Source: 13-2-20CM-66-19 sp963824395 (GTDB lineage Bacteria > Pseudomonadota > Gammaproteobacteria > Steroidobacterales > Steroidobacteraceae). Taken from it: a DNA stretch of 64,000 nt. Both the position numbers and the translations under genes were made by a program. The DNA lies in the NCBI GenBank assembly GCA_963824395.1, contig CAWGPF010000001.1:2480001-2544000 (forward strand). The letters run 5' to 3'. Below the pieces are notes generated by a model, which was not told the DNA's origin, made no database searches, and saw nothing but the letters and a program-made list of their open reading frames with translations. This document shows, piece after piece, positions 35,213 to 43,760 of this stretch (positions are counted from its first letter, which is position 1; each line of letters opens with the position of its first letter).

Positions 35213-37006
35213 ATGGCCGATGTCTTCGTTTCCTACGCCCGCGGCGACCGGGCGCGCGTCGCGCCGCTGGTGGCAGCGATCGAGGCGCAGGGCTGGTCGG
35301 TCTGGTGGGACCCGGCCATTGAGGCCGGCCAGCAGTTCGACGACCAGATCGACGCGGAACTGCAGGCGGCCAGCGCAGTCGTCGTGGTCTGGACGCCAAC
35401 GTCGGTGGGCTCGCGCTGGGTGCGCGGCGAGGCGCGCGATGCTGCTGAGCGGGGCATCCTGGTCCCGGTGCGATTCGAAGACGCGCGCCTGCCGATCGAT
35501 GCACGGGCCATTCAGACAACCGACCTCGACAAGTGGGGAGAGGACCCCGCCAGCGACTCGTTCCAGGATCTCCTGCGGTCGCTCGGGGCTGTGATCAGGC
35601 GCCAGCGTGCGCGTCAATCAGCGAAGCCGGCCCCGGGCTCCGCGCAGGCTGCAGCCCCTGGCCCTGCGTCCCGCGTCGCGGTCTGCGTGCTGCCCTTCGT
35701 CAACATGAGCGGCGATCAGGATCAGGAATACTTCAGCGACGGCATCACCGAGGACATCATCACCGACCTCAGCAAGGTTTCGGCGCTGGCGGTGGTGTCG
35801 CGCAACAGTGCCTTTCAGTACAAGGGCAAGAACGTTGACATTCTGAAGCTTGCCCGCGAGCTGAAAGTGGGCCACGTCCTCGAGGGTAGCGTGCGCAAGG
35901 CAGGGGGGCGGGTGAGGATCACCGCGCAGCTGGTCGATGGGGCGAGCAACGGTCACGTCTGGGCCGAGCGTTACGACCGCGACCTGAATGACATCTTCGC
36001 CCTGCAGGCCGAAATCTCCGAAGCCATCGTCAGGGCACTCAGGCTCAAGCTGCTGCCCGAAGAGAAGAAGGCGATCGAGCAGCGCGGCACGGACAATGTC
36101 GAGGCCTACAACCTCTACCTCATGGCGCGCCAGTCCTACATCACGGGCCACGAGGGCGACGCCCGACGCGTGGAAGCAATCGTCCGCCTTTGTAAGCGCG
36201 CCACCGAAATCGATCCTAAGTATTCACGCGCCTGGGCGCTCATGGCCATTGGTCAGATGAACCTGCGCTTCGTGCACGGCAGAAAGGGCGATGACGGGCT
36301 GGAACCGGCTGAGCGCGCGCTGGCGCTGGACGCCAACCTGGCCGAGGCCCACGCCGTTAAGGCGAGAATCCTCGCGCAGCATGGCCGGCACGACGAGGCG
36401 GCCGCCGAAATCGATGTCGCCCTCAGACTGGATTCCAACTCCTACGAGGTCAACCGGGCGGCGGCCTACCTGGCGTTCCGGCAGCAGCGCCTGGACGAGG
36501 CCATCCGCTGTTACGAAAAGTCGATGAGCCTCATGGAGACGGACCTGAACTCAGGCGCCATGCTTGGCACCTGCTACACCGCGGTCGGGGATGTGCAGGC
36601 TGGGCGGCGGGTCGCGCAGACCAATCTTTCCCGGACCGAAAAGACGCTGGCGCAGGATCCCAATAACGGCGCAGCCATGGCGTACGGCGCCAATGCCTTG
36701 GCCGCTCTCGGTGAGGCGGAACGAGCCAAGGACTGGATCAAGCGGGCCTTGCTGATTGATCCGGACAACATGAACGCGCGCTACAACTTCGCGTGCGTCC
36801 TTGCAACCTATCTGAAGGACCCGGACGCCGCGCTGGAGCTGCTCACTCCGGTATTCGAAACCCTGGCCATTGGCTTTCTGAATCACGCAAACGCCGACCC
36901 GGACCTGGACTCGCTGCGTGATGATCCCCGCTATAAGGCGATGGTTGCAAAAGCAAAGGCGCGGCTCGCAGTGGCCGATGAGGGTGGCTCTGCGTCGGAC
37001 TCCTGA
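35213..37006 (+). CDS. TIR-domain / TolB-FlgO-like / TPR protein
   Basis: 597 residues. Residues 1 to about 125 are a TIR domain: DVFVSYARGDRARV, GWSVWWDPAIEAGQQF and VVVWTPTSVGSRWVRGEA. After a Pro/Ala linker, residues about 155-275 match the FlgO/TolB-like segment of many adenylate-cyclase-type and CadC-type proteins (VLPFVNMSGDQDQEYFSDGI, VLEGSVRKAGGRVRITAQLVDG). From about 290 to the end are TPR-like repeats. The ATG at 35213 begins the TIR domain; the upstream open frame is not conserved in type. Whether the TIR part has NADase activity or is a signalling adaptor cannot be told by eye. Confidence 0.85.
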   Translation: MADVFVSYARGDRARVAPLVAAIEAQGWSVWWDPAIEAGQQFDDQIDAELQAASAVVVVWTPTSVGSRWVRGEARDAAERGILVPVRFEDARLPIDARAIQTTDLDKWGEDPASDSFQDLLRSLGAVIRRQRARQSAKPAPGSAQAAAPGPASRVAVCVLPFVNMSGDQDQEYFSDGITEDIITDLSKVSALAVVSRNSAFQYKGKNVDILKLARELKVGHVLEGSVRKAGGRVRITAQLVDGASNGHVWAERYDRDLNDIFALQAEISEAIVRALRLKLLPEEKKAIEQRGTDNVEAYNLYLMARQSYITGHEGDARRVEAIVRLCKRATEIDPKYSRAWALMAIGQMNLRFVHGRKGDDGLEPAERALALDANLAEAHAVKARILAQHGRHDEAAAEIDVALRLDSNSYEVNRAAAYLAFRQQRLDEAIRCYEKSMSLMETDLNSGAMLGTCYTAVGDVQAGRRVAQTNLSRTEKTLAQDPNNGAAMAYGANALAALGEAERAKDWIKRALLIDPDNMNARYNFACVLATYLKDPDAALELLTPVFETLAIGFLNHANADPDLDSLRDDPRYKAMVAKAKARLAVADEGGSASDS

Positions 37007-37237
37007 ACTGCGCCAGGCTTGCTCGCGAGCCGTGGAGATTTGACTAAACCAGGACCTGGGGGGTTATGTCACGGCCGGGGGGCCTCCGCCTGTGCCTTGC
37101 GGCGACGCTGCGGCTGTACCGCTCAACCCGGGTCGGCATTTGCGAACGGGGTGGCTAGGGTATGGTCTGCGCGGCTAAGCTCGACGTGTGATCGGCACCC
37201 ACCCATCGGCGCCGCTCGTGTACGGGGATATAAAAAC

Positions 37238-38442
37238 GTGCTTCACAGAAGCCTGCGACTCGCTGTCACCATTCTCGCTGTCGTCTGCTCTGCCTCTGCC
37301 CTGGGGCAGGCCGCGCCTCCTCAGTTCTTCGTCGTGTGTGGTTCGCAGCCGGGCGAGCCTACGGTTTATTTCAGCGGCGTGCTGCAGGGGCCGGCGACGG
37401 CCTTCGCGGGCTTTCGCACCGGCTTCAGCGATTTTCTGACCCAGCATTACGCCTACAAGGGCGCGGTGGGCTGCGCGCCGGCAAGAGACGCAGCGCAGGC
37501 ACAGAAGTTTCTGGCCGACAGGTCGTCCGCACTTCGTAATGCCAAGAAGACCGTGGTGGACACTGGTTGGACGGAAAGCGCCGCGGCGGCCGCCCCGGCG
37601 CCAGTGGTCGCGCGCAGAACAGGGCGAGGCGCGGCCGCCGCGGCGCCAGCTGCGTCGGCCGCGCAGAACAGGGCGACGGCGCCGGCCGCCGCGGCGAAGT
37701 CAGGCGTGGCCGCGTCCGCACCAGGCTCCGCCACCGCCGCAGCAGTGGGCGGCGGGAACACAGCGAGCAACGCCTCCTCCTTCGCCAGCGCCCTTGGCAC
37801 GATTTTCGGGGCCGGGGCCGGGGCCGGGGGCGGGGTGGCGCGGCCGGCAGCGGCACAAGCGGAACCGCTGGCGCGACAGGCAAGTCCGCGGCGGCGAAGT
37901 CCACTGCTGGATCGGGCGCAGCAGACGCAGGCGGCCAGAGCCCTTTCGAGCAGGTATCCAACACACTTACCGCAGTCTTCGGCAGCAAGTCCGCTGGCGG
38001 TACCGCCTCCACGGATGCGGGGTCAAAGAGTGTGCCGTCGGGTAACTCGGACGGCGGGCTGGGCTCGGCACAGTCGGGCAGCACCAAGCTGGTTGTGGAG
38101 GGCTGCGGGCGGCAGGATACGCGTGTAGCGTGCGTCACCGAGCTGACAAACCAAAACCAGAAAGACACCCTGGTTCAAGCTGCCAATGTCTGGGCAGACG
38201 CCTTCATCGTCGATGACCGGGGCGATCGCCACACGCGCAGTTCCGCATTCTTTCTGAACATTGACGGGGATCAGCGGCCGCAGCTCGATATCTCCTACGG
38301 CAGGACTGCGCGATTCATTCTCATGTTCGATGACGTGCCGACGAAGGTTCAGAAAGTCGCGTTGCGCTCCGCAAGCAGCGGTCTCGATGTCGAGGACATG
38401 AGTCTTATAGCCCCCGGTACGCAGGGAACCCCGCATCAGTGA
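37238..38442 (+). pseudogene. Secreted Ala/Gly-rich protein of unknown function, broken by a frameshift in a G-rich tract
   Basis: From GTG 37238 a signal peptide (about 1-23, ending SALGQA) leads to a domain with FFVVCGSQPGEPTVYFSGVL, then an Ala-rich linker. At 37808-37835 the frame shifts: the first frame runs on to a stop at 38128 with unnatural composition, while the -1 frame continues GSGTSGTAGATGKSAA, QSPFEQVSNTLTAVFGSKSAG and a C-terminal domain VVEGCGRQDTRVACVTELTNQ ... ending at 38442. Adding one G to the tract would join the parts into about 401 residues. I do not recognise the family; the C-terminal domain looks like a host- or surface-exposed beta domain with paired Cys. Confidence 0.7.
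37808..37835 (+). repeat. GGGGCC tandem G-tract at the frameshift
   Basis: Three GGGGCC units followed by GGGGG-C-GGGG. Slippage of one G here exactly accounts for the frame change in the surrounding gene. Confidence 0.8.
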
Positions 38443-38511
38443 TGCTCGCGCTGCCTGCGACCCCCCACTTCGGGCGCCGGCGGGTTTAATCCGAAGGCAG
38501 GGAAGCGCATG

Positions 38512-38796
38512 TCAGCAGGGCGGCACCAGTACGAGGCTTCTCTGGCGGGTGAGCCACGCGCGTTCGGCATCTGATGCTATTAGCGAGAGAGCCTCGTCGT
38601 AGGCGCGGCGTGCATCGAGGCTGTGGCCCGCTCTGCGAAGTAAGTCGGCGCGGACTGCGTGGTAGGGCGCAAAGTCTCGCGGCAACTCTCCGTCCAATGC
38701 TTCGAGCTCCAATAATGCGCTCTGCACGTCACGCACTTCGGCAAGAGCCACAAGTCGGTTGAGCCGCACGATGGGAAGAAAATAGGGGGTGTTTGG
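38512..38796 (-). pseudogene. C-terminal remnant of an ECF42-type sigma factor
   Basis: About 90 residues resembling the TPR-like C-terminal extension of ECF42/SigJ-like sigma factors: PIVRLNRLVALAEVRDV, LLELEALDG, YHAVRADLLRRAG and ALSLIASDAERAWLTRQ. The sigma-70 regions 2 and 4 that should precede it are absent, as the next 1.2 kb upstream on this strand is occupied by an unrelated gene on the other strand. So it is a decayed or truncated gene, presumably cut by the insertion of the neighbour. Confidence 0.75.
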
Positions 38797-40046
38797 TGAG
38801 TCACTTGGTATCGACCGCGTTCGCGGCCACGCTTCTCGCTTGTGGATCCGCTGCCCTTCCGATGCCGGCTGCTGCTCAAGGGCACTACCTATTCGCATGG
38901 GCAGGCGATCCGTCCGGGAAAGGTGAAGACTTCATCGCGGTGATTGATGGCGATCCGGCCTCTTCTCACTACGGTCAACTGGTGGCGACAGGCGCCTCCG
39001 GCGTCAAAACTCAGCAGATGCATCACACCGAATACTGGATGCCCGAGAGCGGTCTTCTGTTCGCCAATGACCACGCTGCCGGACGCACCGTTGTGATGGA
39101 TCTGCGCGATCCACTTCACCCGAAGGTCCACGCCAGCTTTGGCGATCTGGCCGGGTACAGTCATCCGCACTCTTTCCTTCGCCTGCCGAACGGTCATGTG
39201 CTGGCGAGTTTTCAGGTTGAAGGGCATATGGATCATGGGACAGCTGGACTTTTGCCCCACCCAATGCCCAACACTGATTCCGGCAAGGCGGTGCATGGCG
39301 GCATCGTTGAAATCGATGAGGAGGGGAAGGTGATCCGTGCGGCTTCCACTGCCGATCCAGAGCGTCCGAACGATCTGTTGATGGCCTACAGTTTGTTGCC
39401 ATTGCCGGATATCGATCGGGTGCTGGTCACCAACTCTTCCATGCGGGATGAAGACAAGACCGGCCACACCTATCAGATCTTTCGGCTGTCAGATCTGACT
39501 CGCCTATCCACCAACGACCTCGATGCTCCTGCCGGAAGCTACGGCGAGATTAATCCTGAGGAAGCCCGCAGGGGACCCGACGGCTCGGTCTTCATCCAGA
39601 CCACAGGCTGCGGCGTCGAGCGGATCACGGGGCTTGCAGACGATACGCCACGCGCAAAGCTCGTCTACCAATTCCCAGGCTCTTTCTGCGGCGTACCGAA
39701 CATTGTTTCGCACTATCTGATCCAGACGGTGCGGCTCGGCCATGCAGTTGTGGTTATTGATATTGCCAATCCGGAGCACCCAGTCGAGGTCTCGCGGGCG
39801 GTAATCGACGGGTCGATGTTCCCGCACTGGAGTGGCTACGATGCGAAGACTCACCGAATCGCCATCACCGGCTACGGAGAAAACCGCCTGTTTATGCTGA
39901 TGTTCGATCCAGACACGGGCGTGGTAGCCATCGATAACGCCTTCCACGATCAGCAGGGCCGTCCGGGCTTTGATCTGGGCAATCGCCGCTGGCCTCACGG
40001 CTGGACAGGCACGGCCCAGGCGCACGGGGTCGTGTTTTCGCGCTAG
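38796..40046 (+). CDS. Secreted propeller-like protein, distantly SBP56/LVIVD-like
   Basis: About 416 residues from GTG 38796, with AGGGGG at good spacing; an in-frame TTG lies 3 bp earlier. Signal peptide about 1-28 (ends MPAAAQG). The rest has repeated beta-propeller-type strands with His-rich conserved-looking patches: MHHTEYWMP, SHPHSFLRLPNGHVLASFQ, HGGIVEIDEEGKV and PHWSGYDAKTHRIAITGYGE. The His clusters recall metal-binding sites in selenium-binding-protein/methanethiol oxidase relatives, but the match is only by eye. Lower GC and different codon use than its neighbours suggest acquisition by transfer. Confidence 0.7.
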   Translation: MSHLVSTAFAATLLACGSAALPMPAAAQGHYLFAWAGDPSGKGEDFIAVIDGDPASSHYGQLVATGASGVKTQQMHHTEYWMPESGLLFANDHAAGRTVVMDLRDPLHPKVHASFGDLAGYSHPHSFLRLPNGHVLASFQVEGHMDHGTAGLLPHPMPNTDSGKAVHGGIVEIDEEGKVIRAASTADPERPNDLLMAYSLLPLPDIDRVLVTNSSMRDEDKTGHTYQIFRLSDLTRLSTNDLDAPAGSYGEINPEEARRGPDGSVFIQTTGCGVERITGLADDTPRAKLVYQFPGSFCGVPNIVSHYLIQTVRLGHAVVVIDIANPEHPVEVSRAVIDGSMFPHWSGYDAKTHRIAITGYGENRLFMLMFDPDTGVVAIDNAFHDQQGRPGFDLGNRRWPHGWTGTAQAHGVVFSR

Positions 40047-40521
40047 TGCATGTGCATGAGATTAGGCGTCGCTGTGGAGCATTATTCCTGCAACCACGTT
40101 CGACCGCTCTGGCCGATACCGGCCCGTTCCCCCCCAAGATCAAGGTCCTCACCGGCGGCGCAAGGCCGTTGGTGAGGGTTCGAATCGGGCTTTTGCCAGT
40201 TTTGCCCCAACTTTCGAGGTTCCCGATTGAGTGCGAGCCGTGGACACTCTGTAGGTAGCCCTCTCACTCCCACTCAATTGTCTCCGAGCCCCGTAAAACC
40301 CTGTTTTTATTAGATGATTTTCTGCCCACAACCCAATTTACCGTCAATTTTGCCGTCAAACAGATCCGCTTTATAGCGATAGACGGCGATAGATCCAGAA
40401 ACCACGCACCCGCGGGCGTCTCAAGTTTGTTCAATGATCGCGATTCGCCCCTCGGGTTATTCGCCAGCAACTGTCTCTGGCGCCGGAGAGGCTGCAGAAG
40501 CGTTGCCAGAGCGCCAGACTG
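40047..40521. other. Gene-free 475-bp stretch containing the left att-like repeat
   Basis: No convincing gene. It holds the left repeat (40192-40281), a GGTTCGAATC box at 40177-40186 that resembles a tRNA T-arm but has no tRNA around it, and an AT-richer segment at 40300-40400. On the minus strand the codons just before the repeat read ETIEWE-stop, like the end of guaA. Confidence 0.7.
40192..40281 (-). repeat. Left copy of about 90-bp imperfect direct repeat carrying a guaA-like 3' end
   Basis: Ends match the right copy closely: TTTGCCAGTTTTGCCCC at one side and TCACTCCCACTC(A/G)AT(T/C)GT at the other, with the same 53-bp spacing between the conserved ends. The minus-strand codons TIEWE-stop are the same as the last codons of guaA. 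Likely an old attachment site. Confidence 0.65.
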
Positions 40522-40989
40522 CTACGGTTTTACCAGCCAGTAATGACTCATCAGTTCGTGAGACCAAGACGGCTGGCGCACAGATTCGCGGGGCAAGAAT
40601 TCGGCCATGACTGGCTTGATATCTAGTACGGGTGTTTTGTCTATCGCATCGAGCTCTGACACGTACAGCCTCGTCGCCTCAACTCGCACGATGCGGCAGA
40701 TTGTGCTCCCCAACCTATTCGGACGATTCTTACCGCGTTGCGAAAATATGCCGATTTCCGGCCAAGCAGGATTGTTCCGCGGATGCCGGGCGCCCGCAAC
40801 TATCTTTCCCAGTTCCACCTCGTGAAAAAAGTAAAGAATTTCTACGTGCGAAAACTCCGCCAGCCCCTGTAACGCGTCTGCGCCAAACTCTGGCACCAGC
40901 GCGATACAGGATTGCTCGCCGCCCCAAAAATCGTCCTCCGCATGAGGCCGAATGGCTTGGACAAATCCAATTGGCGTCATATCAATCAC
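40522..40989 (-). CDS. TrmO/TsaA-like SAM-dependent tRNA methyltransferase family protein
   Basis: 155 residues. IGFVQ at the N-terminus, GLAEFSHVEILYFFHEV, HPRNNPAWPEIGIFSQRGKNRPNRLG and ELDAIDKTPVLDIKPV are the family blocks; the last two form the SAM/product pocket in TrmO. TrmO methylates t6A37 in tRNA. This protein lacks the C-terminal domain of full TrmO (about 235 residues), so it may be a divergent small member. Start GTG 40989 has GGAG at good spacing; an ATG at 40980 is the alternative. GC content is lower than that of neighbours. Confidence 0.85.
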   Translation of the reverse strand: MIDMTPIGFVQAIRPHAEDDFWGGEQSCIALVPEFGADALQGLAEFSHVEILYFFHEVELGKIVAGARHPRNNPAWPEIGIFSQRGKNRPNRLGSTICRIVRVEATRLYVSELDAIDKTPVLDIKPVMAEFLPRESVRQPSWSHELMSHYWLVKP

Positions 40990-41209
40990 TGCGAATCTCC
41001 GAGCTGATCTCGCGAATCCCTGTTGAAACGCGACCGGACTCGATGGATTTTACCGCAGGCAAGCAGTATGCTTTTATTCGAATGCGTGCTCTTCTTAGCA
41101 CGCCGGTGCTTCAAGGGGCGCTGCGACTGGTAAAGACCAGCCAGGCTTGCAGTACCGTGGCTCTAAGGCCAACGGCGCTCACAACTTAACGAAAGAGTTG
41201 GAGCGTGGC

Positions 41210-41941
41210 ATGAATACTGCTACCGATCACTATTCGCGCTTGCTGGCGCCGATCTATTTGTGGATGGCAGGCGGACCGCAGTCTGCGCTCAGTTCAGGGA
41301 CCGCTGACCTGTCGGCCGCGGGGATCACTCCTTCAAGTGGGACCACCGCCATCGATTTGGGTTGCGGCTTTGGCATGCACGCGATTCCCCTGGCTCGGCT
41401 CGGCTACGCCGTGACGGCGATCGACTCATCGCCCACCCTGCTCGCCGCATTGCGACAAATCGCAGAAGGTTTGGAGATCCGCACGGTGGAATGCGATCTC
41501 CTCGAATTCACTGCCCATCTTGAGGCTTCGCCGGCTCTAATCCTCTGCATGGGCGACACATTGACGCATCTTTCCAATCCAGTAGATGTCGATAACTTGT
41601 GTTCAATGGTTACAGGCTCGCTTACACCAGGCGGAAAGTTTGTCACCACATTTCGCGACTACACGCGCCCGGCATCTGGGAATGCGCGATTTATAACGGT
41701 GCGCAGCGATGCGGAACGCATACATACATGCTTTCTCGAGGAGGAGTCAGATCACATTCGCGTACACGACATCGTGCATGAGAGACGCGATGAAAATTGG
41801 TTAATGCGTGTTAGCAGTTATCCGAAGCTCAAACTGAGCCCCGATCTCGTCGCGCGTCATTTTGAAAGTCATGGTCTGCGCGTCGCGAAGACCCAGGGGC
41901 CTCGCGGCATGGTGCAAATAATCGCCGTGAAGTCCTCGTAG
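41210..41941 (+). CDS. Class I SAM-dependent methyltransferase
   Basis: 243 residues. Motif I is AIDLGCGFGMHAIPLARLGY (about 48-67), followed by VTAIDSS and ILCMGDTLTHL (motif IV region). The ATG at 41210 has GGAG 7 bp upstream. The target is unknown: the protein could methylate a small molecule. It lies in the mini-island next to the TsaA-like gene, in opposite orientation. The 220 bp before it contain no gene that I can see. Confidence 0.85.
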   Translation: MNTATDHYSRLLAPIYLWMAGGPQSALSSGTADLSAAGITPSSGTTAIDLGCGFGMHAIPLARLGYAVTAIDSSPTLLAALRQIAEGLEIRTVECDLLEFTAHLEASPALILCMGDTLTHLSNPVDVDNLCSMVTGSLTPGGKFVTTFRDYTRPASGNARFITVRSDAERIHTCFLEEESDHIRVHDIVHERRDENWLMRVSSYPKLKLSPDLVARHFESHGLRVAKTQGPRGMVQIIAVKSS

Positions 41942-42050
41942 CGGGTCGACCCAATCGTCTCTCGAAAGCGCAATCTTCCCTGGAAGTGTTGGCGACCCCG
42001 GTTCGGGCCTTCCTTCACGTTGTTAGGCCCGCACCGAGCAGCAAGGAGTA

Positions 42051-42141
42051 TTTGCCAGTTTTGCCCCCAATCTCCCGCTTCGCCTGATCGCCAGGCCGTG
42101 CCACACTGAGTGAGAGGGACTCTTCACTCCCACTCGATCGT
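42051..42141 (-). repeat. Right copy of the imperfect direct repeat, overlapping the guaA 3' end
   Basis: Pairs with 40192-40281. The last 18 bp are the end of guaA itself, so integration here would leave guaA intact. Confidence 0.65.
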
Positions 42142-43746
42142 GGCGGGCGGCTTCCCCGAGATGTCATACACCACCCGCGAGATCCCCGGGACCTCGTTGA
42201 CGATGCGGCGCGAGACGATGTCGAGGAATTCGTAAGGTAGCCGCGCCCAGTGCGCCGTCATGAAGTCGACGGTCTCGACCGCGCGCAGCGCGATCACATA
42301 GTCGTAGCGGCGCCCGTCGCCCATGACACCGACCGAACGCACGGGCAGGAAAACCGCGAACGCCTGGCTAGTAGATTCGTACAGGTCGTGTCGCCGCAGC
42401 TCCTCGATGTAGATGGCATCCGCACGTCGCAGCAGGTCCGCAAACTCCTTGCGCACCTCGCCGAGGATGCGCACGCCGAGTCCGGGACCGGGAAAGGGGT
42501 GCCGATATACCATCTCGCGCGGCAGCCCGAGCTCGAGCCCGAGGCGGCGCACCTCATCCTTGAACAGCTCGCGCAGCGGCTCCACCAGCTTCAGGTTCAT
42601 GTCCTTGGGCAGACCGCCGACGTTGTGGTGCGACTTGATGACGTGCGCCTTGCCAGTGCGCGACCCGGCCGACTCGATCACGTCCGGGTAGATGGTGCCC
42701 TGCGCGAGGAACTCAACGCCGCTGAGTTTGCGTGCCTCTTCGTCGAACACTTCGACGAAGGTGCGCCCGATGATCTTGCGCTTGGCCTCGGGGTCCGTGA
42801 CCCCGGCGAGCGCGCTGAGGAAGCGCGCCTCGGCATCGACGCGGATGACCCGTACGCCCAGGTGCTGCGCGAACGTGCCCATGACCTGATCGCCCTCACC
42901 GAGGCGTAACAGGCCGTGGTCAACGAACACGCAGGTCAGCTGCTCACCGAGCGCGCGCTGCAGGAGGGCCGCGACCACAGAGGAGTCGACGCCGCCGGAG
43001 AGCCCGAGCAACACCTTGCCGCCGCGCACTTGGGTGCGTACGCGCTCGATCGCATCCTCGATGATGTTGCCGACGTTCCAGAGCGCATCGCTGCCTGCGA
43101 TCTCGCGCACGAAGCGCTCCAGCAGGCGCGCGCCCTGGGTGGTGTGGGTGACCTCCGGATGGAACTGCACGCCGTAAAAGCGCCGGCGCTCATCGCTCAT
43201 GGCTGCGTAGGGGATGGATGCGGTCGAGGCGCTGGCGAGAAAGCCCGGGGGCAGGGCGTCAACGCGATCGCCGTGGCTCATCCACACGTCGAGCAGTGCC
43301 TCGCCGGCAGCGTTGCGGCGGTCTTCGAGGTCCCCGAGGAGCCGCGAGGCGCCCTTTACCGTCACCTCCGCGTAGCCGAACTCGCGCTCGCTCGAGGGCG
43401 TGACGCGCCCGCCGAGCTGCTGCGCCATGGTCTGCATGCCGTAGCAGATGCCGAGCACCGGCACGCCGAGCTCGTACACGGCCTCGGGGGCGCGCGGCGG
43501 GTCCTTGGCGGTGACCGACTCGGGACCGCCGGAGAGGATGATGCCGCGCGGCTGGTAGGCGCGCACCTCGGCCTCGCTCACGTCCCAGGGGTAGATCTCG
43601 CAGTAAACGCCCAGTTCGCGCACGCGCCGCGCGATCAGCTGCGTGTACTGAGCACCGAAATCCAGGATCAGGATGCGGTGCGCATGAATGTCGGTGCGCG
43701 CGTGCGCCTTGGGTGTCGGGTCGGCAGGTCGGGGAACACTCGCCAT
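42124..43746 (-). CDS. guaA: GMP synthase (glutamine-hydrolysing)
   Basis: 540 residues. The N-terminal class I glutamine amidotransferase has ILDFGAQYTQLIARRVRE, the Cys nucleophile in GVPVLGICYGMQ and His in GVQFHPEV. The ATP-pyrophosphatase domain has LGLSGGVDSSVVA, and the C-terminal dimer domain ends in ATIEWE. It converts XMP to GMP. It follows guaB on the minus strand by 14 bp, so the two steps from IMP to GMP are made together. Its 3' end carries the right island repeat. Confidence 0.97.
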   Translation of the reverse strand: MASVPRPADPTPKAHARTDIHAHRILILDFGAQYTQLIARRVRELGVYCEIYPWDVSEAEVRAYQPRGIILSGGPESVTAKDPPRAPEAVYELGVPVLGICYGMQTMAQQLGGRVTPSSEREFGYAEVTVKGASRLLGDLEDRRNAAGEALLDVWMSHGDRVDALPPGFLASASTASIPYAAMSDERRRFYGVQFHPEVTHTTQGARLLERFVREIAGSDALWNVGNIIEDAIERVRTQVRGGKVLLGLSGGVDSSVVAALLQRALGEQLTCVFVDHGLLRLGEGDQVMGTFAQHLGVRVIRVDAEARFLSALAGVTDPEAKRKIIGRTFVEVFDEEARKLSGVEFLAQGTIYPDVIESAGSRTGKAHVIKSHHNVGGLPKDMNLKLVEPLRELFKDEVRRLGLELGLPREMVYRHPFPGPGLGVRILGEVRKEFADLLRRADAIYIEELRRHDLYESTSQAFAVFLPVRSVGVMGDGRRYDYVIALRAVETVDFMTAHWARLPYEFLDIVSRRIVNEVPGISRVVYDISGKPPATIEWE

Positions 43747-43760
43747 GACTTGCTGAACTT

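Larger units (their letters stand above)
40192..42141. mobile_element. Candidate mini-island at the guaA 3' end
   Basis: A 1.86-kb segment between direct repeats that overlap the 3' end of guaA, a known integration hotspot for genomic islands. It carries a TsaA-like methyltransferase and a class I methyltransferase, both lower in GC than the flanks. No integrase remains, so it would be a reduced or passenger-only element. Confidence 0.5.

Noticed and set aside
37019..37237. N-terminal extension of the frameshifted secreted protein
   Set aside because: The sequence before GTG 37238 would put 73 unconserved residues ahead of an obvious signal peptide.
40177..40186. GGTTCGAATC, a tRNA T-arm-like box
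   Set aside because: No matching T-stem, acceptor or anticodon arm around it.
40264..40470. A 68-codon minus-strand frame ending TIEWE
   Set aside because: Only the last codons match guaA; the rest has no domain, so it is the duplicated guaA end rather than a gene.
42022..42028. GTTAGGC resembling an integron attC core site
   Set aside because: No matching RYYYAAC partner at attC distance and no integron integrase or cassettes.
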